NCBI GenBank assembly: GCA_030435675.1
Contig: CM059622.1
Location: forward strand, 15,810,001 to 15,874,000
Source: Steinernema hermaphroditum
Lineage: Eukaryota > Nematoda > Chromadorea > Rhabditida > Steinernematidae
Direction: 5' to 3'
Length of the DNA: 64,000 nucleotides
The position numbers were made by a program, and so were the translations under genes. This document shows, one piece after another, positions 57,531 through 64,000 of the stretch. Below the pieces are notes generated by a model. That model worked only from the letters and a program-made list of their open reading frames with translations. It was not told the DNA's origin and did no database searches. Position 1 is the first letter of the stretch, and the number at the start of each line of letters is the position of its first letter.

Positions 57531-60500
57531 ATGGCCAACCAGAGCTACGTGGAGATGTGCAAGACGACCGAGAGTCTCGCCAACAACTGGGGATTCGTGC
57601 TGAATCTGGCGTTGAGGGCGTTCATCGGAATCTCCGGTATCGCCTGCTCGCTGATTGTGGCCAAGTTTGCGGTAAGTGGTCCAAAGAAAAGCGTACTAGA
57701 CCATTGTATATTCATGTTATAATTTTCAAAAAAAGTCTTTCAAATCGGGTTACCTTTTAATCCAGCTGACAGTTGAAGTCATTTACTTAAAATGACCCAA
57801 ACATTTTGGGATATCGAGAACACGATCAAAGCCGCTTGGATAGGGTACTTCTTTCCTTGCTAAGAATCCATTAGAGCGTAGGCAGTAGCTCTAACTAGTT
57901 AAGTTAAGCTCTAGGCCATTATACAAATGTGGCGACCAGCGACCACAATACAAACAGTTTCCGTGCGTGTTTTGGCTGTGAATAATAGAAGAGCCCCTTT
58001 GGGGGTCGAACCCGAGCCCTTAACCTGGGGAACCAGAGCACTACCCCTCGACCACAGAGACACAGCGAGCAGCGGGTATTTCAATCTACTAGACTAGCGT
58101 TGACGTAGAAGGACACACATTGACCAACTAGGCCTTGCTTCTGTTCTCCTCTTTGAGTCATTTTTAGATTATTTCATAGAGGCCAATAATTTTTCTTCTC
58201 TGCTTCTCCACTTCTTCTCCAAACGATGATTCTTCATGTGTGACCTGAGTTTGTAGGTGCATGAAATCGGCCGATTTCCATTTCGTAGGCGACGATTACA
58301 TCCTTTTGCAAGTTTCGCGTCAATCCGAAGGGAAGGCCTTCTCCCTTTCAGCCTTTGTACCCTAATGCACGCGGAACGTAGTTTTTGCAAGTTCGTTTTT
58401 TGTTCCCAAGTGGGGCACTTCCAATAAAATGTTCCGAGTTCCGACACAAAAGAGTGTCGTTTCTGTTCTTTCGGTGCTGGAGTACAATGGTGCGTCACTC
58501 ACAGAACAATTGAATCACCCTTTGAGTTTCTATCGGAGAGCGAACCTTCAAGTTGCAGCAACATTTCAAGATAATGTGGTTGGTCCCATTACATGACCGC
58601 AAGAGCTAATTGTACTGTGTAAGCTTTAAGCACAATGGTTAAATGACTTTGGCTTTTGAACGCTACATTACCCTAATGGAGATCCTTTACTATAATGGAT
58701 CCTCTAATGGACTTTTCGTGGTGTGAGTCAGGGTAGAGATAACAGACGCATCGCCAGGCAGTGGTTCAGATTCAGTGCTTGAAATAGATTCTATTAAAGT
58801 TTAAAACACAAAAAAAAACGGCTGAAAATGTGGTTGGTCGTATAACCTGATTTAGTATCGCAGTAGTAGCCTAGTACAACCCGACTAGTATATTAAATCT
58901 TGAGCATAAATGTTCCAAATTCATAAAACCCAAGATCACAAATGTGTGTGACTAATGACACAAATCTATAAATCTGGATTTTAGTGGTTTGTAGCCTAGC
59001 GCCAAGTGTAAATCATTGATAGGACAATGCACTAAACTGCATTTATAAACAGGTTTTCAGTCCCCAGTTGTTTTTTATATATGTTCGTAGTTCTGTATGA
59101 CCTTTAGCATCCTTCTTTAGTATTCCTGATCAGCAAACACATAAGCATAGTACGGCATGGTGCCACTAGATAGCCGCAATCTCGCTCGGGTAATTGGGTC
59201 GCTTCCGTAATTCAAGGTATTAGCCTTGAAAAGAACATCCTTATCGATCAGTAACAAGAATACGGTAGACTCACAACCACACTACACCGGATGCAGAGCT
59301 CAAAATTGTATCGGGATGGCGAATCTGAGTTTGCCCCGAGCATCAGTGGACTCGGACTCGAGGTCTTGGCAAGAAATCGGTCAGCGGCCGGAGCCGAAGT
59401 GCCAGATGCCGATCGCGCTAGAATGTACTGGACCGGACTAGCGGCTGGACAGTCTCACACACATAAACTTCCGTACATGCCCTCGGTCAATCTTTACATA
59501 CTAAAATAGGGCTCCGGGAGATGGAGCTCGAAATAGGGCTCGAAATTGACACAAATCTTCGATATTCGTTACTAGAGTCGTCAAGACGGCCACCTTGTAG
59601 TTAAATGATAGTGTTCCCGACCACCATTTTTGAGAATCGGGTTCGAACTTCGAATCCCTTAGGTTCCTACGTTCTTCTTCTTATGTAGATCTTTTGCATT
59701 CGGTATTGTGTAGAACATGCTTGAAATACCATACTGTAGAATAGGACGTTTTTGACATCATAGCTTTCCTGACAAAGGACAAATCAAACATGAATTTCAG
59801 TAGAACTTTGTTTGCAGGTAGCCCTTGGTGTCCTGATTGCTTTCATTGATTGCAAAATACATGGACCCACCGCTTAAACTGTACCTACAAAAACCAACCT
59901 GCATTGTCCTCGTTGCAGAACCCGACTGTTTCGTTCCACCCTAACGCCCGCTTCATATTGAAAGCCCACTTCTGCGCGGTGATGCTAGCCTGTTCGGGGC
60001 TCATCCTTGGCGACGGATTCGATTTCTTGAGGATGACTGCCTTCAAAATCGCCCGAACTGGAGGCGGTGAACTTGAGGTGTGTTTTCAATCTTCTATTCG
60101 CCAAAAACTTTGAATGTTCAGTGTCCCGTCCCGCTGATTAACTCCCATCTCGGCTGTGCATTTCGTCTTCTGCTCCTCTTCGGAAACATGTGCTCTGTCT
60201 TCACTATATTCTCCCTTGCCATAGAGCGCATAGTGGCCACAGTCAAAGTTGGATCGTACGATGGCAAAAAGAGTGGATTAGGATATGTCATCGTTTCGGT
60301 CATGGTTGGTCATTCAATGAGAAGATGAACAATAGCGTTGGACCTTCAGGTATTCGTCGCGATATGTCTCATCATCTACCAGGCGCTATCCATCGAAATC
60401 GAGCCCTACGTGGCCGTGGCTTCTTTTAAAGGCCAACGAGCGACATCCGTCTATTCCTCAGTGAGTGTTGCTTGAAAGGAGTCCTTCGACAGCCCTTCCT

Positions 60501-61014
60501 TTAGCTCGTGAACATGCAAATTGCGCTCGACGTCATCAACAGCTTCATCTTCTTCGTGCTTCTCATCGCCAACAACCGTCTCAAGAAGCAGGTCACCCGC
60601 TTCTCCGTCTCGCTCCCATTCAAGTACCAAGTTCTCGAGAACATCAGCGCCATCTCCGTCATCCTTCCGCTCTCCGTCGTCCACACGGTCATCTACGCCG
60701 GCACATTCATCCTGCTTGGCCAACTGGCCGTTCCTCAGAAAGAGAGCGCCGTCCGCGTGAGAATGTCCATCTTGCTGGACCTCATGCCCTTCTACGACAT
60801 CCTCCTTCCGGTGGTGCTCCTCTGGCGGCACTTCGTTCACAAGTAGGATCGGAATTTTTATATCTCTCCATTGACTCCTTTCAGGCGTGCTGTGGAAAAG
60901 ATGAACACAGTCAACTTCATCGGAAAGCTTACGTCTCCAGTCCGTCAGAAGAGAATCAAAGCCGAGCAACAGACACATTTCGCCATGCTCGATAAGATGT
61001 TCAGTCGCCAGTGA
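57531..61014 (+). CDS. Srab-like 7TM chemoreceptor, complete, 6 exons, large first intron
   Basis: Exons 57531-57671, 59919-60077, 60122-60304, 60350-60460, 60505-60842 and 60885-61014 give 353 residues. The protein opens MANQSYVEMCKTTESLANNW and has FHPNARFILKAHFCAVM (TM2), GDGFDFLRM, CPVPLINSHLGCAF, LAIERIVATVKVGSYDGKK, SLPFKYQ, LENISAISVILPLSVVHTV (TM6) and VLLWRHFVHKR. The tail ends HFAMLDKMFSRQ. It is the most diverged of the seven: the intron after KYQ is lost and the Asp before the exon-3 CPV is missing. Intron 1 is 2,247 bp and full of repeats and a decayed reading frame. Confidence 0.9.
57962..58072 (-). repeat. tRNA-like (SINE-like) element
   Basis: The minus strand reads TCTGTGGTCGAGGGGTAGTG (A-box-like) and, further on, GGGTTCGACCCCC (B-box-like), then a tail with ACACGCACGGAAAC, similar to the tail of the 5.6-kb element. 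The acceptor stem does not close, so a functional tRNA is unlikely. It lies antisense within intron 1 of the 57.5-kb gene. Confidence 0.5.
58169..58498 (-). pseudogene. Possible decayed zinc-finger-like sequence
   Basis: A 109-codon frame antisense in intron 1 of the 57.5-kb gene. It reads FYWKCPTWEQKTNLQKLRSA and ends CTYKLRSHMKNHRLEKKW. KLRSHMKNH has the look of the His half of a C2H2 zinc finger, and KCPTW of a Cys half with one Cys lost. No complete finger exists. It is basic, with no signal peptide. It may be a relic of an inserted gene. Confidence 0.3.
59581..59670 (+). repeat. tRNA-like (SINE-like) element, weak
   Basis: TTGTAGTTAAATGATAGTG (A-box-like) is followed about 30 bases later by CGGGTTCGAACTTCGAAT (B-box-like). 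It is also in intron 1 of the 57.5-kb gene. Confidence 0.35.
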
Positions 61015-61255
61015 TTCGATGAGGAAATTCGTATTTTGGGCTTCACTATTTATCTGCTGTACCAAAATGAAAATTTTATGTTTTGATGCCATAAGCTATT
61101 ATTGCTTTCATATAAATAAGGCCGATTCGTTGAGTAATGAGCCGGCAAGAACACACAAAAGCTGCGCCACCCTTGTTTTCAAACTTACAGCATATCATGT
61201 CCAAATAGATAATTAAACCGTCAACTGTTTACTATTTCGAAAATTTTTCTTGGCG

Positions 61256-62242
61256 ATGTTCGTCCTGCAGCTGATCCACGTCTTCGCTGCTACAGTCCAG
61301 CTCACCACAGGACTCCTGTCTACCTTACTTATAATCTTCAGGACCCCTCCTGTCATGAGAGGATACAGTATCTTCCTCCTCAACATCAACTTCTGGTTTC
61401 ACAATATAACCTTCTTTTGCTCGACTATCGTCAAAGCCACATTTGCCATAATCGACTCATCGTTTTGTTTCTTCTACGTCGCATACATTCCCTTCCTTAA
61501 GTTCAATCCAAATGCGATCTTCTTCGCCTATACGGTCACCTCGTCAATGTTCAATTGCTACGCAGCCCTATTTCTAGCCTTCGGTTATATCTACTACCGC
61601 ACATCGACTTTAATAGCTGTTTCTGAAGCTCCTGGATTCGCTTCTTGGCAGATATGGGCCGGGTCCGTAGCTCTGCATGTTGTGCTGACCCTTGGAAATG
61701 TGAAATTTCTGTCGAATATTCACATTCCTTCCCCTCCGATTTACAACGGCACCTACGAACTCTTCTGCATAGCCTCCACAGAGAATCATATCGGACTCAT
61801 CGTGTGGTCTGGCTACTATCTTGTCGTCTGTGTCGGCCTGACCACACCCATAATCGCATTCATCGTCGGAATACGGAAGAAGATCCTCCACTTCTCGACC
61901 ATGGTCAATCAGGACACGATCAAAATGCAGAAATCCGTCCTGAAGGCCGTCCTTCTGATGGCCGCTTCTCCTCTGCTCTTCTACGTCATCCCCATGACTG
62001 TCGTCGCCATTCTCTTTGCCGTCGACATGTCCTTCATGGACGTCCTCGTCGAAATCATCATAATTTGCTTCCCTGTCCAAGCCAGCTTCAATAGCCTGAT
62101 CGTCATATTCACCATAAGGCCATACAGGGAAGCGCTCCGCTTCAGAGTGACCAAGTACCAGGCCAGGGTCACAAACTCGAAGTTCGAATTGTCGTCCGTT
62201 TCCAGGACGAGAACCTGTAGTACCGTACAGCCATCATCTTGA
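61256..62242 (+). CDS. Str-superfamily (Srh/Sri/Srd-like) chemoreceptor, intronless
   Basis: A single exon of 328 residues starting MFVLQLIHVFAATVQL at the ATG at 61256; the frame is open two codons further upstream but from TTG. Seven hydrophobic segments are apparent. Motifs are FRTPPVMRGYSIFLLNIN after TM1, TIKMQKSVLKAVLLMAASPL before TM6 and IRPYREALR after TM7. It is 241 bp downstream of the Srab-like gene on the same strand. AATAAA lies at 62278-62283. Like the 46.9-kb gene it lacks introns. Confidence 0.92.
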   Translation: MFVLQLIHVFAATVQLTTGLLSTLLIIFRTPPVMRGYSIFLLNINFWFHNITFFCSTIVKATFAIIDSSFCFFYVAYIPFLKFNPNAIFFAYTVTSSMFNCYAALFLAFGYIYYRTSTLIAVSEAPGFASWQIWAGSVALHVVLTLGNVKFLSNIHIPSPPIYNGTYELFCIASTENHIGLIVWSGYYLVVCVGLTTPIIAFIVGIRKKILHFSTMVNQDTIKMQKSVLKAVLLMAASPLLFYVIPMTVVAILFAVDMSFMDVLVEIIIICFPVQASFNSLIVIFTIRPYREALRFRVTKYQARVTNSKFELSSVSRTRTCSTVQPSS

Positions 62243-62648
62243 TTGAATTTGATGTAGTTCCTGATCATCTGGCGATTAATAAATCATCATTGTGCGGCTT
62301 GTAAATGACGCCTATCATTAAGCATCATGACAAGAAAACGCCACTTAGATGTCTATCTGACGGACAGAAACGAGTGACAATAACAAATGGTTTGAGCGAG
62401 CGGAGGGGAACAGAAAAATAAACCGATTCCACAAAAGACTGCTCTACAAAATGATTGTCACTGTATGCAGAGTTTGTCTGTCAGACAGACAACGAAGTGG
62501 GATTTATGTGGACAGACAAAAAACAAAATAATGCTGTGGAAAAAAAAAAGTTTTGTCATTATACTTTAGAACAACGAACAAGCTTTAGTCAGCAGGTTGC
62601 TTATAGTCCGAAAAGCGATCTTCGACCATGCCCAGGCGATCTGTTTAT

Positions 62649-62812
62649 GCGGGGAAGCGCGAACGCTGTCCCCTGACTCAAAAATTTAGCTGTTGGCCAA
62701 CTCCAACTCGGAGCTGCCACACGGGTCAGCCCGGAGCGAAAGTGCAATGTCCCAGCCTCGCCATGGATTCCCCGCCTTGCTGATCGCGGGGAGATCCCAG
62801 CCAGGTAAGTTT
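62649..62812 (-). ncRNA. U1 snRNA gene, copy 3
   Basis: 164 nt starting AAACTTACCTGG. Loop II ATTGCAC and Sm site AAATTTTTGAG are intact and the terminal hairpin is perfect (GGGGA/TCCCC with an inner AGCG-TTCG-CGCT). It differs from copy 1 in loop I (GATCAGCAAGG instead of GATCATCAAGG) and by a G/C change in stem II (CTCCGGGC for CTCCCGGC). The promoter element is at 62833-62852. It has no SL1 partner. Confidence 0.93.
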
Positions 62813-62885
62813 ATGAGCCGTCCAACGCTGGGCACTTATGTGGGGCGCGACCGTTCGGTTGCAACGGTGCGGTCGCTTCACTCCA
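62813..62885 (-). promoter_or_regulatory. U1 promoter, truncated divergent spacer
   Basis: It carries the PSE-like GGTCGCGCCCCACATAAGTG (minus, 62833-62852) and upstream CCGTTGCAACCG as at copy 1. Homology to the U1-1/SL1-A spacer stops by about 62885, so the SL1 half is missing. Confidence 0.8.
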
Positions 62886-63229
62886 GAGAAACAAAGAAAA
62901 CTGCCGCATTGCATCGCAATTAAAGTTTGGGTCGTGCTGATCTGTCGATTAATAAGTTTGAATGTAGTCATATAAAGGAGGCCGATTCCTATGCATTTTA
63001 AGCCTCATGCGACACATTCCCAATCTATGGATCACAGCCAAAATCCGCGTTCATTTCAGAAGTAATGGTTCAATTCCTTAAGGACATCGTGAAAGCATTG
63101 GGGAGACGGTCGTGGTTAAGGTGAGACCGTTATTGAAACGGTATTATGCCAAAGGGACATTCGACAAATCGATAACGAACGCTGAACAAAACGTTTTATC
63201 GCATAGCTTCACAGTTCACAGCAACACAG

Positions 63230-63412
63230 TTAGATAGGACCACGGCCACTTTTCCACGGTCTGCGACGAGCTCTTCCGCTTACAAGTCCAGAAGAGGCTC
63301 CTGTGATAGTAGATAGATGGGCGGCGCCAAGGATGCCGTATGAAGTATCAAAGCTTGACACGATGCCGTTGGCGCATACAGCAAAGAAGAGGAGTATGAA
63401 ATTGAGGTTCAT
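63230..63412 (-). CDS. Small secreted peptide, 60 aa
   Basis: Single-exon frame with a signal peptide MNLNFILLFFAVCANGIVSS. The mature part contains YGILGAAHLSTITGASSGLV, an SGRARRRPW basic site and an SGRGPI end. RARRR could be a furin-type cleavage site, so a processed peptide is possible. No family is recognised; neighbours give no clue. Confidence 0.5.
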   Translation of the reverse strand: MNLNFILLFFAVCANGIVSSFDTSYGILGAAHLSTITGASSGLVSGRARRRPWKSGRGPI

Positions 63413-63584
63413 ATTCGATCTAGGTAGTGCTGATCAGTAACAAATCTCTACAAGAGTGGGAATGTACGACGGTGGACACCCTATCGACTATTCTGCAAGG
63501 AATGGACAAATTTATAATGATTATTCATTTGCATGTGTCGGATTATCGGAAAGTGGACCATCGACCTGTTATTATCCAAAGTCG

Positions 63585-63914
63585 ATGCAAAACACGTCTA
63601 TAAAAAGGAGTATCCAGACCCTAAACCGTCATTTTCTCTGGACGTCAACTATAAAGACCTTCTTGGCACTCATCCTCGTCAGCTTCTTCGCCTCCACCGT
63701 CGGTCAATTCCTAGCCGTGAATGACGCTTCACCTGATGGTATCCTCACTACCGTCCTTCCCCTCTCTAGCCTCACCTCATCTGGTCTACCAACGGATTGG
63801 TCGGCGGACTTTTGAACGAACTGGGACAAGTTTTCGGAGGTGTCCCCATTGGCGGACATCTTGTTCAGCTCGTTGTCATGAAACTCCTTGGCAATCTCCC
63901 TCTCCATCTCCTTT
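63585..63914 (+). CDS. Possible small secreted protein, two exons, start uncertain
   Basis: The hydrophobic segment TIKTFLALILVSFFASTVGQ (signal-like) ends at FLA near 63717. A 53-bp intron (gtgaat...ctctag, about 63718-63770) then joins in frame to PHLIWSTNGLVGGLLNELGQ and VFGGVPIGGHLVQLVVMKLL, stop TAA near 63914. The start may be the ATG at 63585 or in an unseen upstream exon. Glycine and hydrophobic residues dominate. The family is unknown. Confidence 0.4.
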
Positions 63915-64000
63915 AATGGGGCGGAAAAGCTTCTTACTTAAAAGCTGATGTTTCCTTACAGTAATCTATGGCATCGGATATTCATGGTTCAGATCCTTTT

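Noticed and set aside
57990..58062. Functional tRNA gene
   Set aside because: A and B boxes are visible but the acceptor stem does not pair and no proper anticodon arm forms; treated as SINE-like.
60451..61092. 213-residue minus-strand frame
   Set aside because: Antisense shadow of the last exons of the 57.5-kb chemoreceptor gene.
61250..61255. Start of the 61.2-kb chemoreceptor at TTG 61250
   Set aside because: Nuclear nematode genes start at ATG; the ATG two codons downstream at 61256 gives a normal family N-terminus.
61610..62080. 156-residue minus-strand frame and a 149-residue plus-strand frame at 61645-62094
   Set aside because: Both are out-of-frame shadows of the intronless chemoreceptor gene at 61256.

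Overview
The window is nematode nuclear DNA. Eight exact copies of the nematode spliced leader SL1 are encoded here, each followed by a GT donor, an Sm site and a 3' hairpin. The protein genes have short introns with TTTCAG-type acceptors, and most belong to nematode-specific chemoreceptor families. A rhabditid-type (clade V-like) worm fits best; I cannot name the genus.

Layout. 0-7.1 kb: the tail of one Srab-like chemoreceptor gene and one complete gene with a tRNA-Arg(TCG) antisense in its largest intron. 7.1-15.1 kb: repeats and one possible small gene. 15.1-16.6 kb: a complete seven-exon Srab-like gene. 16.6-23.6 kb: gene-poor, with a 497-bp foldback transposon and two tRNA-Leu(CAG) genes. 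23.6-26 kb: another complete Srab-like gene. 26-29.3 kb: two head-to-head genes for unknown secreted proteins that share intron positions. 29.5-31.4 and 36.2-37.4 kb: two minus-strand Srab-like paralogues sharing an almost identical block of about 350 bp that looks like gene conversion. 31.4-42.4 kb: mostly repeats, including an array of short KpnI-palindrome repeats between inverted ends. 42.4-49.3 kb: the most striking region. It holds eight SL1 RNA genes and two U1 snRNA genes in head-to-head pairs, together with a trypsin-like protease gene and an intronless Str-superfamily chemoreceptor gene. 49.3-57.5 kb: repeats and two more tRNA-Arg genes. 57.5-62.3 kb: a Srab-like gene and an intronless Str-superfamily gene. 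62.6-64 kb: a third U1 gene and two small secreted-peptide genes, one tentative.

How it fits together. The protein genes are mostly accessory sensory or secreted families expanded by local duplication. The RNA genes are core splicing machinery. SL1 RNA donates the trans-spliced leader and U1 recognises cis 5' splice sites. All eleven genes carry the same 20-bp promoter element at a fixed distance, 21 or 22 bp, from the predicted start, and five divergent spacers drive RNAs in both directions. In C. elegans SL1 genes sit in the 5S rDNA repeat. I see no 5S gene here, so SL1 appears to be wired together with U1 instead.
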